From NCBI RefSeq assembly GCF_000015725.1, contig NC_008825.1, forward strand, positions 806,001 to 870,000: 64,000 bases of DNA, given 5' to 3'. The position numbers were made by a program, and so were the translations under genes. This document shows positions 16,477-24,810 of the stretch, in pieces. The notes beneath the pieces are model-generated. The model saw nothing but the letters and a program-made list of their open reading frames with translations. It did not search any database and was not told the origin of the DNA. This DNA is from Methylibium petroleiphilum PM1. GTDB taxonomy: Bacteria; Pseudomonadota; Gammaproteobacteria; Burkholderiales; Burkholderiaceae_C. Each line of letters opens with the position of its first letter. Position 1 is the stretch's first letter.

Positions 16477-17292
16477 CTACAGGGCCATCGCGCGCCGCTC
16501 GTCGTTCTCGAGGATCGGCCCGTCGAGCGTGACGCGCGTGTTCTGCACGTCGGAGGTGCGGAAGCGCGCGATGATGGGCCGCAGCTCCTCCTTCACGTGC
16601 TTGTCGCTGTAGCCGTTGAACAGGTGGCCGAACAGGCCGCGCCGCAGGTCGCTGGTGCCCATCAGGTAGTCGGCGATCGGGTACGACAGGTTCATGTTGT
16701 ACTTCATCATGATCCCCTGGTTGTGGTGCGCGGTGTGGTGGCGCCGGATCGTGTTGATGAAGGGCATGTTGCGCACGAACCAGTTGTCGTGCACGTGGCA
16801 GCAGTAGTGGAAGATCTCGTAGTTGAGGTACATCGCCACCATCGTGATGAAGACGATGTAGCCCGCATTGGCGTTCCACACCAGGCTGGTCAGGAAGCCC
16901 AGCGTCGTGCCACCGATGCCCAGCACCGTGAGCACGCGCCACGGGAAGAACACGATGCGGAACTCGCGCACCGTGTCGATGGTGGGCTCGTTGTCGGTGA
17001 AGTACTGGTGGTGCTCGCGGGTGTGGCGCTCGTAGATCGCGCGCAGCGCGAACACGTCGATGCGCCGGTGCATCACGTAGGTGTGCATGGCCCACTCGAC
17101 GAAGTTGCCGAACAGGAACACCGGCGCGACCATCAGCCATTCCCAGGTAGGGTTCTGCAGCTGCGTGGCGCAGTACCAGATGCCGCCGATGCCGGCGGCG
17201 AACATCACCGCGACGTGCAGCAGGCCGTTGTAGAGCGGGCTGATGTTGGACTTGTACTGTTCACGGAACTTGCGTTGACGTTCGGTCATCAT
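16477..17292 (-). CDS. Sterol desaturase / fatty-acid hydroxylase family di-iron membrane enzyme
   Basis: This 271-residue integral membrane protein has four or so hydrophobic segments and the histidine clusters of the family: HTYVMHRR, ERHTREHHQYF, FHYCCHVHDNW and RRHHTAHHNQG. These ligate two irons for O2-dependent hydroxylation or desaturation of a lipid-like substrate. It starts with two ATGs (17292, 17289). A perfect palindrome lies at 17319-17332. Its place at the end of a malonate decarboxylase block is unexplained; membrane lipid modification is possible. Confidence 0.85.
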   Translation of the reverse strand: MMTERQRKFREQYKSNISPLYNGLLHVAVMFAAGIGGIWYCATQLQNPTWEWLMVAPVFLFGNFVEWAMHTYVMHRRIDVFALRAIYERHTREHHQYFTDNEPTIDTVREFRIVFFPWRVLTVLGIGGTTLGFLTSLVWNANAGYIVFITMVAMYLNYEIFHYCCHVHDNWFVRNMPFINTIRRHHTAHHNQGIMMKYNMNLSYPIADYLMGTSDLRRGLFGHLFNGYSDKHVKEELRPIIARFRTSDVQNTRVTLDGPILENDERRAMAL

Positions 17293-17318
17293 GGCGGGTC
17301 TCCGATTGTCGGTATGGT

Positions 17319-17332
17319 ACTAATATATTAGT
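17319..17332. promoter_or_regulatory. Perfect palindrome ACTAATATATTAGT, candidate operator
   Basis: This 14-bp perfect palindrome lies 27 bp upstream of the start of the hydroxylase gene (minus strand). It matches 12 of 14 positions of ACTAACATATTATT, read on the minus strand within 24656-24690, and partly the repeat at 13105-13127. Confidence 0.6.
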
Positions 17333-17435
17333 TGCCGACAAAGAGTCCGTCAAGCCCTCCGGACTCGGGGTTTCACCGGGGCTGGCGGACGCGGTCGGAG
17401 GGGCGGTGTGGCGAAGGCGGCGGGTCGCCGCCGCC

Positions 17436-18361
17436 TCAGGCGTCGAGCCGGACCCGCAGCCAGTCGGCCACGCCGCGCCAGGAGCGGAAATCGGCGACCG
17501 AGCGGACATCGATGTCGGGCTGGGCCTCGGCCAGCAGCTTGGCCAGCGAGCGTCCGGGGCCGAGTTCCAGCACCACTCGCACGCCGCTCTCGGACAGCTC
17601 GCGCATGCAGTCGGCCCAGCGCACTGGCTCGGCGATCGCGCGGGCCAGCGCGGCCAGACCGCCTGCCGCGTCGAAGCAGCGTCGCCCGTCGATGCCGCGC
17701 AGCACCGGGGCAGCCGGCGCCCGCGCCGGCGCGTCGGCCACCACGGCCGCGAAGCGCTGGGCCGCCGCCGCCAGCAGCGGCGTGTGCGAGGGCACCTGCA
17801 CTTCGAGCCGGCGCAGCCAGGCGCCGCGCGGCGCCAGCTCGGCCTCGGCCCTGTCGAGCGCAGCGGTCGGCCCGGCCAGCACCGCATGGTCGTCACCGTT
17901 GACGATGGCCACGTGCAGGCCGGCGGCGCCGGCCTGTTCGGTGATCCGACCGCAGCGGCAGGCCGCGCACCGCGAGCATGCCGCTGCCGGGCGGGCCTGG
18001 CGGCGTCCATCAGCGCGGCGCGGGTGGCGGCGAGGCGCGCCGAGCCCGCCACGTCCCAGGCGCCGGCGCAACTCCAGGCCGACACCTCGCCCACGCTGTA
18101 GCCGGCGAATGCCGCGGGCGCCGCCGGCAGCTCGGGCGCCAGGATCTCCCAGCTGGCGCGGGCCAGCGCCACCAGCGCCGGTTGCGCCCAGGCGTTCGCG
18201 TGCAGGCCGGTGCCGGCCTGCGCCTCGGCCACCAGGTCGCGGCCGAGCGCCGCGCCGAAGTCCTGCAGCACCGCGAGGCCGCGCGGGTGCGCGGCCACCA
18301 AGTCGAACATGTCGGGCGACTGCGTGCCCTGGCCGGGGCAGACGATGGCGTAGTCGCGCAC
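17436..18361 (-). pseudogene. mdcH: mdcH, malonyl transferase subunit, disrupted by two frameshifts
   Basis: The GTG at 18361 starts a malonyl-CoA:ACP transacylase-type protein (CPGQGTQS, then GYSVGEVSAW with the nucleophile Ser) that stays in frame to ALMDAA. The sequence then continues in a second frame for about a dozen codons (GSGMLAVRGLPL), and in a third frame from GRITEQAG to the stop at 17436. Each switch needs one extra base removed, near 17985-17997 and 17948-17955. Removing two bases would give ~307 residues, the usual MdcH length. MdcH loads malonate onto the carrier protein. Either this copy is broken or the sequence has two errors in GC-rich runs. Confidence 0.85.
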
Positions 18362-18375
18362 CCGGAGGGCCTTCC

Positions 18376-19236
18376 TCAGCGCGCCGGTTCGAGGGCGGCG
18401 ACGAACAGGCAGGCCGCCAGCAGGTCGGCGCTGCCGCCCGGGCTCAACCAGCGCTCCACCAGCTGCCGGTGCACGCGCACCGCGTGCGACTGCCAGCCGC
18501 TGCGGTGGACGCCGCCGGCGTCGAGGAACTGGCGCGCGGCGCTCTGCGCGAACGCGAGGCCGGCGGCGCCGCCGCGGTGCAGCAGGTTGGTGTCGGCCAG
18601 CTCGGCCATCAGCGTGAAGAAGGCCTGCACGCGCGCCGCGTTGGCGGCGCCGCTGCGCGCCAGCGCGTCGCGGTAGGCCGGCAGCGCGAGGCGGTAGACG
18701 GAAGGGAAGCCGGCGGCCGCCTCGGCCTGCGCGCCGCCGGCGCCGTGCGCGGCAGTGACGCGGCTGCCATGGCTGCCGCCGTCACGCCGGTGCGCGGCGA
18801 TATCGGCGCCCCACAGCTGTCGCACGCGCTCGCCGAGCGGCGCGCGGTCCCGCGGCGTGCGCGCCCCGGCCGCTGCCGCCAGTAGGCCGAGGTTGAAGAT
18901 CGCGCCGCGGTGGGTGTTGACGCCGCCGGTCGCGCGCAGCATGCGTGCCTCGGCGGCACGCCCCAGCCGGTTCAGCGTGGCGAAGCTCGCGCCCTGGGCG
19001 CCGGCCGCGGCGGCCTGCTCGAAGTAGCGGCGCAGCGCCAGGCTGCTGCGCACGAAGCTCGCGGCGTCCATGTCGCGGTGGCTGCCGCTGTCGCACAGGC
19101 TCACGAGGCCCGGCTTGGGGTAGGTGATCAGCTCGCCCAGCAGCGCCCGCACCGCGGCGTTGCGCACGGTGCGCGGCGCGTGGCCGCACTCCGGGTCGGC
19201 ATGCAGGAGCGAGGGAGGCGTCGTCAGGCTCAGCAT
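18376..19236 (-). CDS. mdcB: Triphosphoribosyl-dephospho-CoA synthase
   Basis: This 286-residue MdcB/CitG family protein makes the prosthetic-group precursor of the malonate carrier protein from ATP and dephospho-CoA. Family blocks are TYPKPGLVSLCDSGSHRDMDAASF and TGGVNTHRGAIFNLGLL. The ATG at 19236 overlaps the end of mdcG by seven bases. It is part of the minus-strand mdc operon. Confidence 0.93.
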   Translation of the reverse strand: MLSLTTPPSLLHADPECGHAPRTVRNAAVRALLGELITYPKPGLVSLCDSGSHRDMDAASFVRSSLALRRYFEQAAAAGAQGASFATLNRLGRAAEARMLRATGGVNTHRGAIFNLGLLAAAAGARTPRDRAPLGERVRQLWGADIAAHRRDGGSHGSRVTAAHGAGGAQAEAAAGFPSVYRLALPAYRDALARSGAANAARVQAFFTLMAELADTNLLHRGGAAGLAFAQSAARQFLDAGGVHRSGWQSHAVRVHRQLVERWLSPGGSADLLAACLFVAALEPAR

Positions 19237-19919
19237 GGTGTCGACACGGTACCCCAGGCCGCCCACACCGCGGCCAGTTCGCGCAGCGCCGGACCGTGGT
19301 CGGCCTTCAGCAGCAGCTGCGCCGGCGCGGCTGCCAGCTCGCGCCAGGCCACGCTCGCGCCGTCGGGCAGCTGGAGTTCGCCGTCGAGCCGGGCCGCGCT
19401 GCCGGCCTGCACCTCGGCCAGCGCCTCGAGCCAGGCGCGCGCGACCGCTGCGCTGGGCGGACAGGCCAGCAGGTCGAGGTCGGAATGCTCGGTCAGGTAG
19501 ACAAGCCCGCTGGCCTGCTGCCAGAACGCCGAGCCGAACACGTGCACCGGCAGACCGAGCGCGAACGCGCGCGATTCGAGCTGCGCCGCCGGCTCGCGCA
19601 GGCGCGCCGGCAGGTGGGCCAGCGCGTCGCCCAGCGCCGGTGGCGCCGAGACCAGCCTCACGGCCGCTGGCGCCACGCTGAACGACAGGCGTCGCTTGCG
19701 CGGCTGCGGCGGCAGCGCCAGCCCGAGCGGCAGGCGGCCCGCGCCGTCGCCCGGCTGCGCGGCGCGGCCGATGAAGGGCCGGCCGGCCTGCGCCCAGTCG
19801 ACCACCGCCTGGGCGTCGGTCGGGTCGCCCAGGCCGGCCAGGTCGGCCGGGCCGAGATCCGGCGCGAGCCACACGCGGCGGTGGCGCCACGGCCTGGCGT
19901 TCTGCGGGGCGAACTCCAT
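19230..19919 (-). CDS. mdcG: Phosphoribosyl-dephospho-CoA transferase (holo-ACP synthase)
   Basis: This 229-residue nucleotidyltransferase attaches the dephospho-CoA prosthetic group to a serine of MdcC. The catalytic pattern HSDLDLL (DxD) lies near residue 145, and RVWL near the N-terminus fits MdcG. It lies between mdcE and mdcB, the usual neighbourhood. Confidence 0.9.
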   Translation of the reverse strand: MEFAPQNARPWRHRRVWLAPDLGPADLAGLGDPTDAQAVVDWAQAGRPFIGRAAQPGDGAGRLPLGLALPPQPRKRRLSFSVAPAAVRLVSAPPALGDALAHLPARLREPAAQLESRAFALGLPVHVFGSAFWQQASGLVYLTEHSDLDLLACPPSAAVARAWLEALAEVQAGSAARLDGELQLPDGASVAWRELAAAPAQLLLKADHGPALRELAAVWAAWGTVSTPC

Positions 19920-19931
19920 CGCGCACCCGCC

Positions 19932-20651
19932 TCAGGCGGCCTGCAACACCGCCTGCACCACGTCGTGGGCCAGCGTGCGGCCGCCGCGCTCGCGGCCGAG
20001 CGCGGCGCGCGGGTCCGGGCCGGCCGGCCCGCGCAGCGCCTGCACCAGGCCTTCGGCGAGCGCGTCCCGTGGCCACACCGCCTCGACGGCCCCCAGCCGC
20101 GCGTAGTTGTCGACGCCGGGCCCGAAGATCGCCGAGCTGCGGCAGAGCTCCTGCAGCGCCTCGATCGGGATCTGCGTGATGCGCGCCATGGCCGGCAGTG
20201 CCATCACGCGGATCTGCGCGTCGGCCAGCGCATAGGTGCGGTCGGCGATCATGCCGAGCGCGAGGAAGCCGCCGCTGACCGCCTCGCCGTACACCAGGCT
20301 CAGCAGCCGGTGGCCGCGGCTGCGCGCGACCTCGAAGCACTTGGCCAGGTGCGCCAGATAGCCGCCGTTGCCGAGCAGCTCGTCGCGCCGCGACAGCTGC
20401 TGGCCCTGGGTGTCGACCAGCATCAGGATCGGCCGGCCGGGATGCTCGCGCACCACCTGCAGCACCCGGGCGGCCAGCGCATGCGCGAGGTCGACGCCGA
20501 TCGCCGCGTGCTCGCGGGTGCCCACCACCGCCACCGGCCCGTCGGCCGTGCGCCCGCTGCCCCACAGCAGCAGGCCTTCGGCGCGCACGTCGTGGCCGCC
20601 GGGAAACAAGCCGTCGCACAGGGCCAGTGCGGGGCTGCGGGCCTCAGACAT
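19932..20651 (-). CDS. mdcE: Malonate decarboxylase gamma subunit
   Basis: This 239-residue crotonase-like carboxyltransferase half forms the malonyl-carrier decarboxylase with MdcD. Blocks include LVDTQGQQLSRRDELLG, YGEAVSGGFLALGM and ALPAMARITQIP. The start overlaps the mdcD stop by eight bases, so the two subunits are coupled. Confidence 0.93.
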   Translation of the reverse strand: MSEARSPALALCDGLFPGGHDVRAEGLLLWGSGRTADGPVAVVGTREHAAIGVDLAHALAARVLQVVREHPGRPILMLVDTQGQQLSRRDELLGNGGYLAHLAKCFEVARSRGHRLLSLVYGEAVSGGFLALGMIADRTYALADAQIRVMALPAMARITQIPIEALQELCRSSAIFGPGVDNYARLGAVEAVWPRDALAEGLVQALRGPAGPDPRAALGRERGGRTLAHDVVQAVLQAA

Positions 20652-21579
20652 CGCCGCGCTCCTTCACGCGGTCGGCGAGGGCGGTGAAGGCCTCGGTGTC
20701 GAGCAGCGGCAGCTGCCGCGGCTCGGCCACACCCAGGCCCGACCAGATGTCGACGGCATCGGGCGCCGCGCCGAAGCGCTCGAGCCGGCGGCCGAGCGCC
20801 GCGTGCTCGCGCTCCACCGCCTCCAGCGTCAGCGGCACCGGCCGGTCGAAGAAGGCCGCGACCGCCTGCCGCAGGTCGTCCATCGTGTCGCGCGCGAAGC
20901 CGTCGGCCTCGCCGATCAGGTAGCGGTGCTTGCCGCCCATCGTGCGCCACACCAGCGCGCGGTCCTTGGCGTCGAACTCCTCCACGCCCTTCTGCGACTC
21001 GATCACCTCCGGCCCCGACACCGAGAGCCGGCCTTCCTCGGTCATCACGATGTGGTCGCAGCAGCGCGCCACGATGCCCAGCCCGCCGTAGCAGCCGTTG
21101 GCCCCGCCCGAGACCACGATCACCGGCACGCCGGCGGCGCGCGCGGAGAACACCGCGCGCTGGATCTCCGAGATCGCGATCAGCCCCGCGTTGGCCTCGT
21201 GCAGGCGCACGCCGCCGGTGTCGAGCAGCAGCACCACGGCGGCCGGCCGGTCGCGCGCGGCGCGTTCCAGCAGGCCGGTGAGCTTGGCGCCGTGCACTTC
21301 GCCGACCGAGCCGCCCATGAAGCCGGGCTCCTCGGCCGCGAACAGCACCGGCCGGCCGGCCAGCGTGGCGCGGCCGATCATCACGCCGTCGTCCAGCGCA
21401 CGCGGCTGGCCGAGCTGCTCGAGGTGCGGGCTGACGATGCGCTGCGACGGCGGCAGCCATTCGTGCACCGAGCCGGCGTCGAACAGGCCGCGCACGCGCT
21501 GGCGCGCGTTGGCTTCGTAGAAGCTGCGCGCGGCCTGCGGCGACAGCACGGCGGCGGCGTCGGGGCGTTCGCTGCTCAT
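20644..21579 (-). CDS. mdcD: Malonate decarboxylase beta subunit
   Basis: This 311-residue subunit has a carboxyltransferase fold and catalyses decarboxylation of malonyl-S-carrier with MdcE. Family features are YEANARQRVRGLFDAGS, LLLDTGGVRLHEANAGLIA and GGANGCYGGLGI. It overlaps mdcC by four bases. Confidence 0.95.
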   Translation of the reverse strand: MSSERPDAAAVLSPQAARSFYEANARQRVRGLFDAGSVHEWLPPSQRIVSPHLEQLGQPRALDDGVMIGRATLAGRPVLFAAEEPGFMGGSVGEVHGAKLTGLLERAARDRPAAVVLLLDTGGVRLHEANAGLIAISEIQRAVFSARAAGVPVIVVSGGANGCYGGLGIVARCCDHIVMTEEGRLSVSGPEVIESQKGVEEFDAKDRALVWRTMGGKHRYLIGEADGFARDTMDDLRQAVAAFFDRPVPLTLEAVEREHAALGRRLERFGAAPDAVDIWSGLGVAEPRQLPLLDTEAFTALADRVKERGDV

Positions 21580-21884
21580 CCGCGCAGCTCCTCCATCGCC
21601 TGCGCCAGGCGCAGCGCCACCACCGAGGGGGTGGCGCCGGCGTCGTTCACGGTGACCAGCAGGTTGCCGACGCGGTGTCGCGCGGCGAAGTTCGCCGCCA
21701 CCGCCTGCCAGGTGTCGGTGTAGCCCTCGATTGAGGTGTCGATGACGAAGCGCAGGCGGCCGTCGAGCGCCTTCGGCTCGAGCAGCGCCTCCATGTTGCC
21801 GGAGCTCACCACGCCGGCCAGCGCGGGCGCCTGCCCGGCCGGCAGCGGCTCGAAGGGGCCGAACTCGTATTCAAGGTGTTCCAT
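21576..21884 (-). CDS. mdcC: Malonate decarboxylase acyl carrier protein (delta)
   Basis: This 102-residue carrier has a conserved VVSSGNMEALLEP stretch; Ser28 is the likely attachment point of the phosphoribosyl-dephospho-CoA group made by MdcB/MdcG. The ATG at 21884 gives the usual ~100-residue length. A longer frame upstream would overlap mdcA. Confidence 0.94.
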   Translation of the reverse strand: MEHLEYEFGPFEPLPAGQAPALAGVVSSGNMEALLEPKALDGRLRFVIDTSIEGYTDTWQAVAANFAARHRVGNLLVTVNDAGATPSVVALRLAQAMEELRG

Positions 21885-21900
21885 CGCGCACGACGCTCGT

Positions 21901-23547
21901 TCACCAGTTGCGGAAACGGTTGGGCGGGTCGTAGAGCCCGCCGGACCAGCGCACCAGGTCCTTGATCGACTTCGCGGCCAGCAGGTCACGCGTGGCGAGG
22001 CGCGGGTCGATGTCCAGGTCCTCGGGCCGCTGGATGATGCCCTGGCGGCGCAGCGCCTCGACCGCGAGCGGGTCGCGCGCCAGCCCCACCGGCGTGTAGC
22101 CGGCCACGCCGCGGATCGCCTGCTCGCGTTCGGCCAGCGTGTTGCAGCGGTGCAGGTGGGCGATGCCTTCCTCGGTGACGATGTGGGTCACGTCGTCGCC
22201 GTAGATCATCACCGGCGGCAGGTCCAGGTCGAAATCCTCCTGCAGCTGCCAGGCGTCGAGCCGCTCGACGAAGGTCGGCTGCATCTTCTCGCGGAAGGTC
22301 TCGACCAGCTGCACCACCAGCTTGCGGCCGCGCGGCATGGCCGACATGCGCGAGGCGGCGCTCTCCTCGCCGGCCTTCAGCCAGCCGGGGCTGGCGTGGC
22401 GCCGGCCGCGCGACTCCGAGCCGAAGTTGGGCGCGCCGCCGAAGCCGGCGATGCGGTTGAGCGTGGCGGTGGAGGAGTTGCCCTCCAGGTCGATCTGCAG
22501 CGTGGAGCCGATGAACAGGTCGACGTAGTGGCCAGCGAGCTGGCAGAACACGCGGTTCGAGCGCATCGTGCCGTCGGGACCGTTGAAGAACACGTCGGAG
22601 CGCTCCTCGATGTAGCGCTCCATGCCGAGCTCGGAGCCGGCGCAGTGGATGCCCTTGACGAAGCCGGCCTCGATCGCCGGGATCAGCGTCGGGCAGGGGT
22701 TGACCGTCATGTAGCTGCAGATCTTGTCCTTCAGCCCCAGCGAGGCGGCGTAGGTCGGGAGGATCAGCTCGATCGCCGCGGTGTCGAAGCCGATGCCGTG
22801 GTTCAGGCGGTTGATCTCGTAGGGCGCGTACAGGCCCTTGATCACCATCATGGCCATCAGCACCTGGATCTCGCTGATCTGCGCCGGGTCGCGCGTGAAG
22901 ATCGGCTCGATGTAGTGCGGCTTCGGCGAAGGCACCACGAAGCTCACCCAGCCGGCCGGCACATCGACGCGCGGCACGCGCTCGACGATCTCGTTCACCT
23001 GGGCGATCACGATGCCGTTCTTGAAGGCCGTGCCTTCCACCACCGCCGGTGTGTCCTCGGTGTTGGGGCCGGTGTAGAGGTTGCCCTCGGCGTCGGCGCT
23101 CTGCGCGGCCACGAAGGCCACCTGCGGCGTCAGGTCGACGAAGTAGCGGCTGTAGAGCTCGAGGTAGGTGTGGATCGCGCCGACCTCGATGCGGCCCTCG
23201 TTGATGAGCCGCGCCATGCGCACGCCTTGCTCGCCCGAGTAGCAGAAGTCCAGTTTCGCGGCGATGCCGCGCTCGAACACGTCGAGGTGCTGCGGCAGCG
23301 CGAGGTTGGACTGCACGATGTGCAGCCCGTTGACGCGCGCCGGGTCCACCTGGGCGAGGCAGGCCGACAGGAAGTCGGCGTGCTTCTGGTTGTTGCCCTC
23401 GACGCAGAGGCGGTCGCCCGGCGTCAGCACCGCTTCCAGCAGGTCGATCGCCCGCTCGGCCGGGACGAGCTTGTCCAGCCCCTGCGCCCGGGCCGCCGCC
23501 AGGCGCTGCCGCTTCTGCTCGGCGCCGCGGTTCCAGCTCTTCGTCAT
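21901..23547 (-). CDS. mdcA: Malonate decarboxylase alpha subunit (acetyl-S-ACP:malonate transferase)
   Basis: This 548-residue subunit exchanges acetate for malonate on the carrier protein. Blocks such as CVEGNNQKHADFLS, HTYLELYSRYFVDLTPQ and YGDDVTHIVTEEGIAHLHR are family-typical. It is the first mdc gene of the operon. The receptor gene tctC ends about 55 bases upstream on the same strand, so both may share the promoter at ~24656. Confidence 0.95.
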   Translation of the reverse strand: MTKSWNRGAEQKRQRLAAARAQGLDKLVPAERAIDLLEAVLTPGDRLCVEGNNQKHADFLSACLAQVDPARVNGLHIVQSNLALPQHLDVFERGIAAKLDFCYSGEQGVRMARLINEGRIEVGAIHTYLELYSRYFVDLTPQVAFVAAQSADAEGNLYTGPNTEDTPAVVEGTAFKNGIVIAQVNEIVERVPRVDVPAGWVSFVVPSPKPHYIEPIFTRDPAQISEIQVLMAMMVIKGLYAPYEINRLNHGIGFDTAAIELILPTYAASLGLKDKICSYMTVNPCPTLIPAIEAGFVKGIHCAGSELGMERYIEERSDVFFNGPDGTMRSNRVFCQLAGHYVDLFIGSTLQIDLEGNSSTATLNRIAGFGGAPNFGSESRGRRHASPGWLKAGEESAASRMSAMPRGRKLVVQLVETFREKMQPTFVERLDAWQLQEDFDLDLPPVMIYGDDVTHIVTEEGIAHLHRCNTLAEREQAIRGVAGYTPVGLARDPLAVEALRRQGIIQRPEDLDIDPRLATRDLLAAKSIKDLVRWSGGLYDPPNRFRNW

Positions 23548-23602
23548 TCAGCGTCGTCCTTCGCGCGATCCATCTCTCTCCACGGCGCCAGCGTAGCCGG
23601 CT

Positions 23603-24589
23603 TCAGCTGTCGACGGTGATGTGCGCGTCCTTGATCACGCGGCCCCACTTCTCCATTTCCGACTTCACCAGCGCGGCCACCTCCTGCGGCGTGCGCGGGC
23701 CGATGTCGTCGTTGCCCAGCTTCTCCAGCTCGCGGATCAGCTCGGGATCGACCAGCGAGGCCTGCAGTTCCTTCTGCAGCCGCGCGGAGATCGGCGCCGG
23801 CAGGTTGGCCGGGCCGACGATCGAGAACCACAGCACCGCCTCGTAGCCGGCGAGGCCCTGCTCGGCCACGGTGGGCACGTCGGGCAGCGCCTTCGAGCGC
23901 TTCGACGAGGTGACGCCCAGCGCCTTGACCTTGCCGGCCGAGATCATCTGCAGCGACGGGCCGATGGTGGCGAACATCACCGGGATCTGGCCGCCGACCA
24001 GGTCGGTCAGCGCCGGGCCGGCGCCGCGGTAGGGCACGTGCGCCATCTTCACGCCGGCCTGCGACTTGAACAGCTCGCCGGCCAGGTGGTGCACCGAACC
24101 GACGCCCGAGCTGGCGTAGTTGTACTTCTCCGGATCGGCCTTCGCCAGCGCGATCAGTTCCTTGATGTTGTTGGCCGGCACGCTGGGGTGCACCAGCACC
24201 GCGAGGCCGGTCGCGCACACGTAGGACAGCGGCGTGAAGTCCTTCGTCGGGTCGTAGGCCAGCTTGCGCAGGTGAGGCACCACGGCCATCGGGCCGGTGT
24301 CGGTCAGGCCGATCGTGTAGCCGTCGGCCACCGACTTGGCCACGAACTCGGCCCCCATCGACGCGCCGGCGCCCGGCTTGTACTCGAATACCATCGGCTG
24401 GCCCAGCCGCTGCTCGAGCTGCCGCCCCACCAGGCGGGCGGTGGCATCCGTCGAGCCGCCGGTGCTGTAACCGATGACCAGCTTGATGGGCTTGGACGGC
24501 CAGCTCTGGGCCCACGCCGCCATCGGCATCGCCAGGCCGGCCGCGCTGCTGCCCAGGCAGGCCAGCACCTCACGTCGATTGAACTTCAT
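23603..24589 (-). CDS. Bug/TctC-family periplasmic solute receptor
   Basis: This 328-residue extracytoplasmic receptor of the tripartite tricarboxylate type carries a signal peptide with a twin-arginine start (MKFNRREVLACLGSSAAGLA, cleaved near AWAQ). The mature part begins WPSKPIKLVIGYSTGGSTD, a TctC signature. The ATG at 24589 has AGGAG spaced ideally. No TctA/TctB membrane partners are near, which is common for Bug proteins. Leading the mdc operon, it probably binds malonate or a similar acid. Confidence 0.92.
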   Translation of the reverse strand: MKFNRREVLACLGSSAAGLAMPMAAWAQSWPSKPIKLVIGYSTGGSTDATARLVGRQLEQRLGQPMVFEYKPGAGASMGAEFVAKSVADGYTIGLTDTGPMAVVPHLRKLAYDPTKDFTPLSYVCATGLAVLVHPSVPANNIKELIALAKADPEKYNYASSGVGSVHHLAGELFKSQAGVKMAHVPYRGAGPALTDLVGGQIPVMFATIGPSLQMISAGKVKALGVTSSKRSKALPDVPTVAEQGLAGYEAVLWFSIVGPANLPAPISARLQKELQASLVDPELIRELEKLGNDDIGPRTPQEVAALVKSEMEKWGRVIKDAHITVDS

Positions 24590-24655
24590 CCGGGTCTCCT
24601 CTGAAGGGTTCGAGCGGCAGGACCGGGCGGTCCGGCAGGGCATTTCGCCTCTTGC

Positions 24656-24690
24656 ACATCAATAATATGTTAGTGATGTAGTAGTTGCAT
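24656..24690. promoter_or_regulatory. Operator-like inverted repeat between tctC-mdc and dctA
   Basis: ACATCA and TGATGT (6-bp arms) enclose an A/T-rich centre. Read on the minus strand, the core is TCACTAACATATTATTGATG. This shares ACTA-n2-ATAT with 17319-17332 and TCACTA-n-CATAT with 13105-13127. It lies in the 221-bp divergent promoter region and could serve both units. Confidence 0.5.
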
Positions 24691-24810
24691 GAGGGAAAGC
24701 CCGCGAGCGGCGGCGGGCCCGCCGGGGCGGCGCGCCGCGATGCGGGCACCGAGCTTGCATGACCCGCCGGGCGCTTCGCCCCTCCACCGTTCGCTGCCCG
24801 GGAGCCTGCC

